Source of the DNA: Desulfovibrio sp.
GTDB lineage: Bacteria; Desulfobacterota; Desulfovibrionia; Desulfovibrionales; Desulfovibrionaceae
NCBI GenBank assembly: GCA_017450275.1
Contig: JAFSVD010000019.1
Span: forward strand, 1 to 56,606
Direction of reading: 5' to 3'
Length of the DNA stretch: 56,606 nt
Numbering within the stretch: the first letter of the stretch is position 1; every line of letters begins with the position of its first letter. The notes below the pieces were generated by a model. The model saw only the letters and a program-made list of their open reading frames with translations, was not told the DNA's origin and searched no databases. Both the position numbers and the translations under genes were made by a program. Shown here piece by piece: positions 48,859-56,606 of this stretch.

Positions 48859-49635
48859 ATGCGTTGGTCAGAGAAACGCTGTGTTGTGCTCGATATGGAT
48901 GGGACGGTCTATCTTGGCAACAGGCCGATTGTACCATCAGTGGCTTTTATTCAAAAGCATTGGAAGGATCTCGATTTTTATTTTTTAACAAATAATACGT
49001 CAAAGTCATTGGAAACATATGTCAAAAAATTAAATAGAATGGGGATTCCGGCTCAAAAGAATATCCTTATCTCGCCGATCTATCCTTTAGTGGATTTTTT
49101 ACAAAAAAACGCCATCCATCGCATCTATTTGGTGGGCAATACGGATTTTACGAACGAGCTCAAAGGCCTTTTGCCAGATTGTATCATTGCCGATACTGCG
49201 GTTCAGGCGGTTGTTCTTGCCTACGATACCGAGCTCACCTACCAGAAATTGGCTCAATCAGCCCTGCTTTTGCAAGATCCGGCAGTCTTGTTTGTGGCAA
49301 CGCATCCGGATCTGGTTTGTCCCTCTGTGGAAGGTCCTCTTCCTGATGTCGGCTCGATGCTCGCTCTCTATAAAACCGCAACCGGAAGGACGCCGTCCCA
49401 CATTTTTGGCAAACCCGATCCCGCGATTCTCGCTCCCCTCATGAGTCGCTATGCAAAGTCCTCCATGGTCATGGTTGGTGACAGACTGACAACCGACATG
49501 CTTTTGGCAAAAAATGCCGGTATCGATTTTGCGCTTGTCTTGTCGGGCGAGGCAAAACGCGAGGATATTGATCCCAAGGGATTTCAGCCAACCGTTATTC
49601 TCGATACCCTGGGAAGTGCCGAGCAGTCGTGGTAG
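48859..49635 (+). CDS. HAD superfamily IIA phosphatase (NagD/AraL/GPPase type)
   Basis: 258 residues from ATG 48859, with GAGGGGGAT upstream. Motif I VLDMDGTVYLGN (residues 9-20), motif II FLTNNTS, IIA cap domain, motif III FGKPDPAI and motif IV MVGDRLTTDM. A small-molecule sugar- or polyol-phosphate phosphatase. Its position divergent from glpABC hints at glycerol phosphate or a related triose phosphate as substrate, but that is inference. Confidence 0.9.
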   Translation: MRWSEKRCVVLDMDGTVYLGNRPIVPSVAFIQKHWKDLDFYFLTNNTSKSLETYVKKLNRMGIPAQKNILISPIYPLVDFLQKNAIHRIYLVGNTDFTNELKGLLPDCIIADTAVQAVVLAYDTELTYQKLAQSALLLQDPAVLFVATHPDLVCPSVEGPLPDVGSMLALYKTATGRTPSHIFGKPDPAILAPLMSRYAKSSMVMVGDRLTTDMLLAKNAGIDFALVLSGEAKREDIDPKGFQPTVILDTLGSAEQSW

Positions 49636-49725
49636 AGACAGACGCAATGCATTGCATACAGCACCAAGCTTTCACCAATCCCCTTGAAAACGCACACTGC
49701 CTGTCAGACGAAAATGGATCGATGC

Positions 49726-49754
49726 TTGACTTGGGTCAGGATCTTTCCTCTAAT
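49726..49754 (+). promoter_or_regulatory. Candidate promoter of the AAA/PD-(D/E)XK gene
   Basis: TTGACT (49726-49731) and TCTAAT (49749-49754) with 17-base spacing, about 50 bases before the start codon. Confidence 0.45.
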
Positions 49755-49801
49755 ACGAAAAAGAATAGTATTTCTTTTATTGTGTCTTTTAAAGGATATG
49801 T

Positions 49802-51424
49802 ATGGATAATGATGTTCTAGATACGAAGAGTTTGCCATTGGGGCGGGTAGATTTTTCGAGTATTCGAAAAAAAGAAAAGATCTATGTTGATAAAACGCAA
49901 GTCATATATACAATTGCAAAGCAAGATGTACCAGTATTTTTAGCGCGCCCCAGACGTTTTGGCAAATCGCTTCTTGTCAATACATTGCATAGTCTTTTCG
50001 AGAAAGGAGTAGATGATTTTAGAGGGCTTTCCATAGAGAAAATTTGGGATGATACAACTTATAAGGTTGTTCATTTTGATTTTTCAGGCATAGCAGATGA
50101 TGATCCACAAGAATTTAAAAGAGATTTAGTTGAAATAATTGTTCGTCAATTTAACGTAGAGCAAGCTGTTTCTTCCTTTGATACCTTGGGTATACGAAAT
50201 CCGAGTGTGGTGCTTGCTGAAATAGCACAAAATTTGGACGATAATAGTGTTGTTCTCTTGGTCGATGAGTACGATGCACCACTCACACACCACATCGATA
50301 GACATGATGAGCTTCAAGAAATAATGAGAATATTGAATAATTTTTATGCAACTATAAAACAGTTTACAGATAAGTTTCGCTTTATATTTATCACTGGTGT
50401 TACCAGAGCAAGTCACGTCTCTATTTTTTCGGCATTTAACAATATTAAAGATCTAAGTCTAAGAAAAGAGTTTAATACAATTCTTGGTTTTACTCAAGAT
50501 GAACTAGGGCAATACTTCGATCTATTTATAGAAAATGCTGCTCGAATACTACGGATGACAAGAAATGATGTCTATGCGAAGGTACAGCAATATTATGATG
50601 GCTATCAGTTTGCGTTTGATGCAGAGCAAAGGCTCTACAATCCTTGGTCTATCTTAAATTTTCTTGACAGCCCTCAAGATGGTTTTAAAAATTATTGGTT
50701 TCAATCAGGAGGAGTATCATCAATAATATCACAGTACCTTAAAATAAGCAATTCATTTGATTTTATTGATTATGATAGTCGTACTATTTTTATTGATGAA
50801 GATGAACTTTCTGGTATTTATGAAATAGATCAGATTCCTCGTCATGTTTTGCTTTTTCAAGCTGGGTACCTTACAATAGGTTATGACGATGGCATTGCCT
50901 CACTTGTTTTACCAAATAGCGAGGTAGAAGACAGTCTCTTTAGATTATATCTCACGGCAAATAATTTAAGTCCAAGGTCTGATCTTACACAAAAGATGAA
51001 GAAGCTCTCTCGTGATATCGACAATAGAAATATTTCAGGAATAATAAATTTGTTTAATAGCATTTTAAATGAATGTGTTTCCACGCAGAGTAAGATATTT
51101 GATGATGAAAGATCTATTCGCGATATTATTTATGCTGCACTTATAAGAATCTCCTCCTTGCAAAAAATAAAAGAGCGCCAAACAGCAAAAGGGATGTCTG
51201 ATTTGGAGCTTGTTACGGATAAAACATGTATGGTTATTGAGTTCAAACGAACATATCCCAACCGTGGGCCAGAACTATCCCTGAAAAAAGCCGTTGAGCA
51301 AGTAAAAAATAATCAATATGGGCTACTTTTTTCACAAAGTCATGAAGTCTATCGGGTTGGGATGGTTATCTCATCAGAGAAAAAGATGATCCTTCATGAT
51401 TTTTGTCAAGAAATTATCGAATAA
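49802..51424 (+). CDS. AAA-ATPase-like / PD-(D/E)XK nuclease family protein, intact
   Basis: 540 residues with AAAGGA upstream. P-loop-like ARPRRFGKS (residues 48-56), Walker B VVLLVDEYD (150-158), FITGVTRASH (near 197), then the C-terminal PD-(D/E)XK core: D467, E480 and K482 (VIEFK), with a following amphipathic helix around 495-505. This is the full form of the family present in two damaged or partial copies at the start of the window. Very AT-rich codon use against GC-richer neighbours suggests transfer. Molecular function is not established; a nuclease driven by a degenerate ATPase is plausible. Confidence 0.88.
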   Translation: MDNDVLDTKSLPLGRVDFSSIRKKEKIYVDKTQVIYTIAKQDVPVFLARPRRFGKSLLVNTLHSLFEKGVDDFRGLSIEKIWDDTTYKVVHFDFSGIADDDPQEFKRDLVEIIVRQFNVEQAVSSFDTLGIRNPSVVLAEIAQNLDDNSVVLLVDEYDAPLTHHIDRHDELQEIMRILNNFYATIKQFTDKFRFIFITGVTRASHVSIFSAFNNIKDLSLRKEFNTILGFTQDELGQYFDLFIENAARILRMTRNDVYAKVQQYYDGYQFAFDAEQRLYNPWSILNFLDSPQDGFKNYWFQSGGVSSIISQYLKISNSFDFIDYDSRTIFIDEDELSGIYEIDQIPRHVLLFQAGYLTIGYDDGIASLVLPNSEVEDSLFRLYLTANNLSPRSDLTQKMKKLSRDIDNRNISGIINLFNSILNECVSTQSKIFDDERSIRDIIYAALIRISSLQKIKERQTAKGMSDLELVTDKTCMVIEFKRTYPNRGPELSLKKAVEQVKNNQYGLLFSQSHEVYRVGMVISSEKKMILHDFCQEIIE

Positions 51425-51615
51425 AAATTGTATTGTTAGTATGAATAATACTTTGTATACTCTTGGCTATGTCATTCCACTCCAAAAGACCACCTTCTGC
51501 TGTTGGGTAGTTGAATGCTTAGAGAATAACGCTTTTGGCAGGATCCCGACGACGTCATTCAGCCAAGCCTGTTTTATAGTAAACAACTTCAGTTTGCAAA
51601 GGGAAGAGTATCATC

Positions 51616-51651
51616 AAAAAGAGCCTGGTATTGAAATACCAGGCTCTTTTT
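51616..51651 (-). terminator. Intrinsic terminator of the TRAP operon
   Basis: 16-bp stem (AAAAAGAGCCTGGTAT / ATACCAGGCTCTTTTT) with a TGAA loop, 19 bases after the dctM stop; may also end transcription of the AAA gene from the other side. Confidence 0.9.
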
Positions 51652-51670
51652 GGTAAAACGTGCTTTTTGT

Positions 51671-52957
51671 CTACTCACCCATAAGCCAGTTCATAGGTAC
51701 TATGGAGAGATCGGGGAAGAAGAGAAGGACAAAGAGCATGATAATTTCTATGACAAGGAAGGGAATCAATTTCTGGATCAATTCTGCGATCTTGATGTCC
51801 CCTATGCCACAGACAACATAGAGAATGGTTCCAACCGGTGGGGTGATAACGCCAATGCCCAGGTTCAGGACAAAGAGCAGGCCAAAATAGTAGGGGTTGA
51901 TGCCGGCTTCCTGAATCAAGGGGAAGAAGACCGGAGCAAAGATCAGGATGTTGGGGGTCAAATCCATGACCATGCCGATCAGGAAGAGAAAGATATTGAT
52001 ACAGATAAGCAAAAGAACGGGCTTATCGATGAGGGGTCGGAAAATTTCCGTCATCTGATTGGGGATATCGGCAATGGTGATGAAATAGCCGACAGCCGTA
52101 GCTGATCCCACGATCATCATGACAACCGCTGTGGTCGAGGCCGCCCGGGCGCTGACTTTGAGCAGTTGATTGAACGTAAGCTCCCGATAGTAGAACATAC
52201 AAACGATAATGGCGTAGATGGCCGCAAAGGCACCACCTTCGGTGGGGGTAAAGAAGCCAAAGCGGATCCCACCAAGCAAGAGAACAGGCATCAAAAAGGC
52301 TGGCAAGGCATCGACCAGAATTTTAATGCTTTCTTGTAGGGTGAAGGTGGCTGTGTCGTTGTAGTTGTCGCTGCGGACAATGAAAAACCAGCCGATCATG
52401 AGCGCGAGCCCGATAAAGATACCAGGCATAAGGCCTATCATGAAGAGCTTGGTGATCGAGAGGCTGCTGATGGTTGCGCCAAGGAGAATGAAGTTGGTGC
52501 TCGGGGGGATGATGGGACCTAAGATAGCACCCGAGGCAATGACGGCACCGGCACGACCGGGATTGTAGCCTTGCGCCTTCATCATGGGGAGCAAGAGGCC
52601 TCCCAAGGCTGCCGCCTCACCCACGGAACTGCCCATAAGGCCAGCAAAGAGCACGCTTGAGACGATGGCGGCATAGCCAAGACCGCCACGGATGCGGCCA
52701 ATGATGAGCATGGCCAGTTTGACCACGCGCTCAGAGAGGCCACCTGCCGCCATGATTTCACCGGCAAACACAAAGAAGGGGATTGCCAGAAGCGGATAGT
52801 TGTTGACCCCGTCCAGCATGGAGCCGGGGATGGTCATGGCATCCCAGAAGCCTGAGTGCCACATAAGAACGGTTGCGCACAAGACTAAAACCAGGCAGAT
52901 CGGAATCCCCAGAGCCAGGAAGAAGAAGAGGGCTCCTAAAAAGAGAAAGAGTTCCAT
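51671..52957 (-). CDS. dctM: TRAP transporter large permease subunit
   Basis: 428 residues from ATG 52957, with GGGGGT upstream. About 12 hydrophobic segments, with family blocks IPFFVFAGEIMAAGGLSERV, GSSVGEAAALGGLLLPMM, ASGAILGPIIPPS and GIGVITPPVG. Carries the substrate with sodium or proton symport in the inner membrane. Starts one base after the dctQ stop. Confidence 0.95.
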   Translation of the reverse strand: MELFLFLGALFFFLALGIPICLVLVLCATVLMWHSGFWDAMTIPGSMLDGVNNYPLLAIPFFVFAGEIMAAGGLSERVVKLAMLIIGRIRGGLGYAAIVSSVLFAGLMGSSVGEAAALGGLLLPMMKAQGYNPGRAGAVIASGAILGPIIPPSTNFILLGATISSLSITKLFMIGLMPGIFIGLALMIGWFFIVRSDNYNDTATFTLQESIKILVDALPAFLMPVLLLGGIRFGFFTPTEGGAFAAIYAIIVCMFYYRELTFNQLLKVSARAASTTAVVMMIVGSATAVGYFITIADIPNQMTEIFRPLIDKPVLLLICINIFLFLIGMVMDLTPNILIFAPVFFPLIQEAGINPYYFGLLFVLNLGIGVITPPVGTILYVVCGIGDIKIAELIQKLIPFLVIEIIMLFVLLFFPDLSIVPMNWLMGE

Positions 52958-52958
52958 G

Positions 52959-53495
52959 CTACCCCCTTGGTTCCTGTGTATCGTTTGGATCCGATGCAAT
53001 ACGCTTTTTCAGATCCCGAAGCTGGAGAAGAAGGGCGGCAAACGCCATGATGGGGAGGGTGCTGTTGATCAAACCGAGATTAAAGCCTGTGGCCGGGGAG
53101 TAGGTGTCCATGGTTTGCAGCACGTTGACAATGCCGCCCCACAGCAAAAGCACCATAGCTAAAATACCCAAGATCATGGCAATAATGTCGACGATTTTCC
53201 GCGCCCCTTTACCAAGCATGTTGGCAAACATATCCACAGCAATGTGTCGATAGCGGTAGAAGCCTTCTATAGCACCAAAGAAGGTGATGTAGATAAAGAG
53301 GAAACGAGCCCATTCTTCGCTTGGCGGGTAACTCGAATTGAACACCTTGCGCAAGATAGCATTGTAGAAAACAAGGCCGATCATTCCAAGAAAGAGCGTT
53401 GCACAGAACACTTCAAAGCAAAATTGCGCCGAACTCCGTTTTGTCTCAGTCGTTGTCGGTGGCGTTTGCTCACGAGCGGTTTCTTCTTGTTGCAT
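52959..53495 (-). CDS. dctQ: TRAP transporter small permease subunit
   Basis: 178 residues from ATG 53495, with AAAGGA upstream. After a 25-residue polar N-terminus come four membrane segments; the family motif EEWARFLFIYITFFGA is at about residues 57-72, and IAVDMF follows. A terminator-like hairpin separates it from dctP upstream. Confidence 0.93.
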   Translation of the reverse strand: MQQEETAREQTPPTTTETKRSSAQFCFEVFCATLFLGMIGLVFYNAILRKVFNSSYPPSEEWARFLFIYITFFGAIEGFYRYRHIAVDMFANMLGKGARKIVDIIAMILGILAMVLLLWGGIVNVLQTMDTYSPATGFNLGLINSTLPIMAFAALLLQLRDLKKRIASDPNDTQEPRG

Positions 53496-53542
53496 GCGAG
53501 ATATCCTTTCCTTGGAGGGGAGGGGAGCAAGGAGAAAGAAAA

Positions 53543-53568
53543 GAAAAGCCGGATTGCTCCGGCTTTTC
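53543..53568 (-). terminator. Intercistronic terminator-like hairpin dctP/dctQ
   Basis: 10-bp stem GAAAAGCCGG/CCGGCTTTTC with a 6-base loop, followed in the minus direction by a U-rich stretch. It starts 10 bases after the dctP stop and probably sets a higher level of binding protein than of permease. Confidence 0.7.
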
Positions 53569-53577
53569 ATACAATTA

Positions 53578-54576
53578 CTACTTCAGAGCTGCTGCACTAT
53601 CCAGGATTTCCTGGCAGTTGGGGACGGTTTCGCGGAAAAGATTCCAGGTCTGTTCTGCTGCTTTGACCATGTGCGCATGGAAGGCTTTGTCGGGAGTTGA
53701 GATATGTCCCTTGTGGGCAATGATGGTTTTTTCTGCTTCCTTGTCGATCTTTTCCATTTCCTTCCACACATAGTCGGCTGCCAGACGAGCGGCTTCGTCA
53801 AACCATTTCTTGTCTTGGGCAGGCAGCTTGTCGTAGAAGTCTTTATTGATATAGAGAGAGTGGATGACGAGGATATGGCCGGTCAAAGTGATTTCCGGGG
53901 TGATCTCATACATCTTCTTGCTGACGATATCGGCGAGAGGAGAGTCGCCACCATCGATGATTCCCTGATCAAGAGCGCCGTGCACTTCGGCAAAAGGCAT
54001 GGCCTGACCGCTGATGCCGCATTCCTTGGCAAAGCGGATGTAGAGCGGGATATTGGGCACGCGCAGGCGCAAACCCATAAGATCAGAGACCTTGGTCAAG
54101 GGTTTCTTGGTGTAGAAATGTCTGAATCCAAGAGGAAAGGCGTTCAGAGTTCGTAAGCCTGATTTTTCCGGAAAACCTTTATTGATCAATTGGAAGGTTT
54201 TACCACCATCCATGGCACGGCGAGCATGGGCATAGCTGTCAAAGAGCATGGGGGTCTCGAGCATAGCCATGGCCGGATGGAGTGCTGATGTCTGGGTGCC
54301 GGTGGCGCACATTTGGATGATGCCCTTGCGGGTCTGTGCAATATAGGAGTCTTCCTTGCCCAAGATACTGTTCGGGAAGACCTTGACCACGTATTTGCCA
54401 TGGGAGAGCTTGGTCAGATGTTCACCGAATTTATGCATACTGATGGTTTCGGGTTCGCCTTCGGGTTTCATTCCGGCGATTTTGATCAGCGTTGCCGCTT
54501 CGGCAGACCGAGCGAAAAACAGCGAGAGTCCACAAAGCAGTGCACAGACAGCAATGCATGCAGTCAAGCGTTTCAT
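53578..54576 (-). CDS. dctP: TRAP transporter solute-binding protein (DctP family)
   Basis: 332 residues from ATG 54576, with GGAGG upstream. Signal peptide (CIAVCALLCGLSLFF, cleavage after AEA, residue ~27). The DctP fold shows GLRLRVPN, whose arginine usually binds the substrate carboxylate, and GALDQGIIDGGDSPLADIV. Likely ligand is a C4-dicarboxylate or similar organic acid; the sequence does not decide which. Confidence 0.93.
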   Translation of the reverse strand: MKRLTACIAVCALLCGLSLFFARSAEAATLIKIAGMKPEGEPETISMHKFGEHLTKLSHGKYVVKVFPNSILGKEDSYIAQTRKGIIQMCATGTQTSALHPAMAMLETPMLFDSYAHARRAMDGGKTFQLINKGFPEKSGLRTLNAFPLGFRHFYTKKPLTKVSDLMGLRLRVPNIPLYIRFAKECGISGQAMPFAEVHGALDQGIIDGGDSPLADIVSKKMYEITPEITLTGHILVIHSLYINKDFYDKLPAQDKKWFDEAARLAADYVWKEMEKIDKEAEKTIIAHKGHISTPDKAFHAHMVKAAEQTWNLFRETVPNCQEILDSAAALK

Positions 54577-55055
54577 GGAAAAAACCTCCACAACGAGCAT
54601 AGGGTTGTTCTTGTGTGATCCAAAAACACATAAATAGTTTTTTTGGAAAAACATATGCTTGGTACAGAGTATAGCTTTTGCTTGGCCTTTAGGCAAGAGT
54701 CAGGCCATTTCCGCTCAAAGGGGCACAGTCGTTTGAAGAGAGACAATGCTTGACGAAGACGTTTCTTGTGACTAGAAGAGCAAAAATTGGGGCGTATGAG
54801 TTGTTTGTGCTCTTTGCCAAGAGGCGTTTTCGCTTGTTTTATCCAATGTATACGCACCCATCCCCTATTGTATTGCGAGTCAGAGAGCTTCATTGCGCAA
54901 CAGAACTTGCAAACAGTGGCCGTTGCTTTTCTGAATCGTGGAAGATCTGTATACACGCAACGGTGTCTTTGAACGCGTTTCGGAGTACTGTTTGGCGTTG
55001 ACGCAATGGATTGACACAGCGGTCTTGTTAATCCCTATCATATATGGGAGGTGTT
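54577..55055. other. Divergent intergenic region dctP / metY
   Basis: 479 bases. Contains the dctP promoter (54668-54696) and, close to metY, a TTGACA at 55011-55016 with TATCAT 19 bases on, which is too widely spaced and too near the ribosome site to be convincing. No gene or RNA recognised. Confidence 0.5.
54668..54696 (-). promoter_or_regulatory. Sigma-70-like promoter of dctPQM
   Basis: TTGCCT (54691-54696) and TATACT (54668-54673) with 17-base spacing, about 90 bases upstream of dctP; the -35 sits inside a TGGCC…GGCCA inverted repeat. Confidence 0.55.
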
Positions 55056-56315
55056 ATGCACAAAGAAACCCAATGTCTTCATGAAGGCTATGTCCCCAAA
55101 AACGGGGAACCCCGCGTGCTTCCCATCGCGCAGAGTACGACCTTTCGGTATACCTCGACAGAGGAAGTGGCCAAACTCTTTGATTTGGCCAGTCCGGGCT
55201 TTTTTTATACCCGTCTTGGCAATCCCACCGTGGATGCGGTCGAGAAAAAAATTGCCGCTCTGGAAGGTGGGGTGGGAGCGCTTTGCACATCCTCAGGTCA
55301 GGCGGCAGCCCTCACGGCCATTTTGACCATCGCCAAGGCAGGCGATCATATTATCAGTTCCTCAAGCATCTATGGGGGCACATTTAATTTGTTTGCCGTA
55401 ACGCTGAAGCGTTTTGGCATCGATGTGACCTTTGTCGATCAGCGGGCGGACAATGCCACGATAGAAAAGGCCTTTCGTCCCAATACCAAGGCTGTCTTCG
55501 GGGAGACATTGACCAATCCCTCGATGCATGTCTTGGATATTGAGCGTTTTGCCACGCTCGCTCACGAGCACAATGTGCCTCTTATTATAGATAATACCTT
55601 TGCAACCCCTGTTTTATGCCAACCCTTTGCGTTCGGAGCGGATATTGTGGTTCATTCGACCACCAAGTATCTGGACGGGCATGCTGTGCAGATGGGCGGG
55701 GTGGTTGTTGACAGCGGGCACTTTGATTGGACAAAGGGCGCATTTCCCGAATTCACCGAGCCCGATCCCTCCTACCATGGTCTTGTCTATACCGAGGCCT
55801 TTGGCAAAGCGGCTTTTATTGTCAAGGCGCGGGTGCAGATCATGCGGGACTTGGGCTGCTGCCAAACACCGCAGGGCGCTTTTTATCTCAATCTGGGGAT
55901 TGAGACCTTGCCCTTGCGCATGGAGCGGCATTGTCGCAATGCCGAGATCGTGGCCACGTATCTGGCAGCCCATCCCAAGGTTGCGGCAGTCACCTATCCC
56001 AGGCTTCCGGGCAATCCCGATCGGGCGCTTGCCACAAAATATCTGCCAAATGGCTGTTCGGGCGTCATTTCCTTGATTTTGAAGGGCGGACGCGAAGAAG
56101 GAGCCAGGGTTATTGATGCCTTGAAACTTATTTCGCTCGAAGTCCATGTGGCAGACTGCAGAACGTGTATTTTGCATCCGGCCTCATCGACCCACAGGCA
56201 GCTGACGGATGAGCAATTGGCCGAATGTGGCATTGATCCGGGCACAGTTCGCCTCTCCGTTGGTCTTGAGCATGTGGACGATATTATCGCCGATCTTGCC
56301 CAGGCGTTAGGATAA
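55056..56315 (+). CDS. metY: O-acetylhomoserine sulfhydrylase (MetY family)
   Basis: 419 residues from ATG 55056, with GGGAGG four bases upstream; an ATG 12 bases earlier precedes that site and is unlikely. Cys/Met-metabolism PLP enzyme: YTRLGNPTVDAVEKKIAALE, SSGQAAALTAIL, and PLP lysine K204 in HSTTKYLDGH. Length and N-terminus (ETQCLHEGY) fit MetY, which makes homocysteine from O-acetylhomoserine and sulfide; cystathionine synthase or lyase activity cannot be excluded. Confidence 0.9.
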   Translation: MHKETQCLHEGYVPKNGEPRVLPIAQSTTFRYTSTEEVAKLFDLASPGFFYTRLGNPTVDAVEKKIAALEGGVGALCTSSGQAAALTAILTIAKAGDHIISSSSIYGGTFNLFAVTLKRFGIDVTFVDQRADNATIEKAFRPNTKAVFGETLTNPSMHVLDIERFATLAHEHNVPLIIDNTFATPVLCQPFAFGADIVVHSTTKYLDGHAVQMGGVVVDSGHFDWTKGAFPEFTEPDPSYHGLVYTEAFGKAAFIVKARVQIMRDLGCCQTPQGAFYLNLGIETLPLRMERHCRNAEIVATYLAAHPKVAAVTYPRLPGNPDRALATKYLPNGCSGVISLILKGGREEGARVIDALKLISLEVHVADCRTCILHPASSTHRQLTDEQLAECGIDPGTVRLSVGLEHVDDIIADLAQALG

Positions 56316-56353
56316 ACAAAAAGCCCCCCGATTGAGGGGGGCTTTTTGTTTAT
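56312..56353 (+). terminator. Intrinsic terminator of metY
   Basis: 18-bp stem (ATAAACAAAAAGCCCCCC / GGGGGGCTTTTTGTTTAT) around a 6-base loop; it includes the metY stop codon. Confidence 0.92.
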
Positions 56354-56481
56354 CCTCGTATAGTAAACGAAATAAGCTTTTTTACAAAGGCTTTTTCTAA
56401 AGTATTGTCATTGTTTTTAGAAATATTAAAGATATTATCTAAATATAAAAACTCTATTCAGAGAGAATATTACGGTTCTCC

Positions 56482-56517
56482 AAAAATATCCCACCACTAA
56501 GGTGGTTGGATATTTTT
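56482..56517. terminator. Terminator-like hairpin
   Basis: AAAAATATCC/GGATATTTTT plus ACCAC/GTGGT around a TAAG loop; T-runs on both strands. Might end a gene entering from the right. Confidence 0.55.
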
Positions 56518-56533
56518 GCTCGTAATCAGCCTC

Positions 56534-56563
56534 AGTTCAGATGGCATTTTTGCCATCTGAACT
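56534..56563. repeat. Perfect 13-bp hairpin
   Basis: AGTTCAGATGGCA and TGCCATCTGAACT around TTTT. Confidence 0.6.
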
Positions 56564-56573
56564 ACGTTGGCAG

Positions 56574-56598
56574 GGTTTGTACGCTCTTTGTACAAACC
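56574..56598. repeat. 9-bp hairpin
   Basis: GGTTTGTAC and GTACAAACC around a 7-base loop. Confidence 0.55.
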
Positions 56599-56606
56599 GA
56601 TAAACG

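Larger units (their letters stand above)
56354..56606. other. AT-rich tail of the window with hairpin cluster
   Basis: No gene recognised in the last 253 bases. Three strong hairpins follow one another at 56482-56517, 56534-56563 and 56574-56598; the first is also enclosed by ATTACG (56470-56475) and CGTAAT (56521-56526). Confidence 0.5.

Noticed and set aside
55011-55041. TTGACA-TATCAT promoter for metY
   Set aside because: 19-base spacing and a start site that would fall in the Shine-Dalgarno sequence.

Overview
The window looks like a chromosome segment from a sulfate-reducer-type delta-proteobacterium (Desulfovibrionaceae or a close relative). I base this on gene order and protein sequence. 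On the minus strand, tRNA-Thr/Tyr/Gly-tuf-rpmG-tRNA-Trp-secE-nusG-rplK-rplA-rplJ-rplL-rpoB-rpoC is followed by a long housekeeping block: DUF177-rpmF-plsX-fabG-acpP-fabF-glyA-dCMP deaminase-ribD-ribE-ribH-nusB-leuS-holA, then lon-prmC. The core genes look mid-GC. The accessory segments (1-6.9 kb, 49.8-51.4 kb and the last 250 bases) are clearly AT-rich.

Layout. 1-6.9 kb is a mobile, decaying accessory zone. It holds two tandem AAA-ATPase-like/PD-(D/E)XK genes (the first cut by the window edge, the second a frameshifted and truncated pseudogene), an IS4-superfamily element whose transposase ends in four AT-hook repeats, and a 0.45-kb MITE-like element. 6.9-20.7 kb is the transcription/translation supercluster, with an L10-type leader upstream of rplJ and a strong intrinsic terminator plus new promoter between rplL and rpoB. 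20.8-24.3 kb is lon-prmC. 24.2-37.8 kb is the fatty-acid/one-carbon/riboflavin/leuS cluster. In it fabH, ribBA and possibly lptE are missing from their usual places, and an orphan gene resembling the N-terminus of an IS5-type transposase sits between DUF177 and rpmF. 37.9-44.3 kb holds a secreted Sel1 protein, recJ, a TPR protein, and yicC-remA(DUF370)-gmk-pyrF. 44.3-49.6 kb is glpABC (anaerobic glycerol-3-phosphate dehydrogenase) with a divergent HAD-IIA phosphatase. 49.8-51.4 kb is an intact AAA/PD-(D/E)XK gene. 51.6-54.7 kb is a DctPQM TRAP transporter, and 55.1-56.3 kb is metY.

The most interesting object is in the 445-base gap between pyrF and the TPR gene (about 41405-41792, minus strand). 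A pseudoknotted, multi-hairpin RNA starts directly after an ATGA and runs into a short ORF whose first ~26 residues resemble the N-terminal PLMP/RRXRR segment of IscB. I read this as a HEARO/omega-RNA element whose IscB nuclease gene has been lost except for its 5' end.

Functionally, most of the window is housekeeping: RNA polymerase, ribosome assembly, lipid initiation, flavin synthesis, tRNA charging, proteolysis and nucleotide metabolism. glpABC and TRAP uptake supply carbon and electrons under anaerobiosis. Starts given here were often moved inward from the longest ORF to the codon with a Shine-Dalgarno site and family-typical N-terminus.
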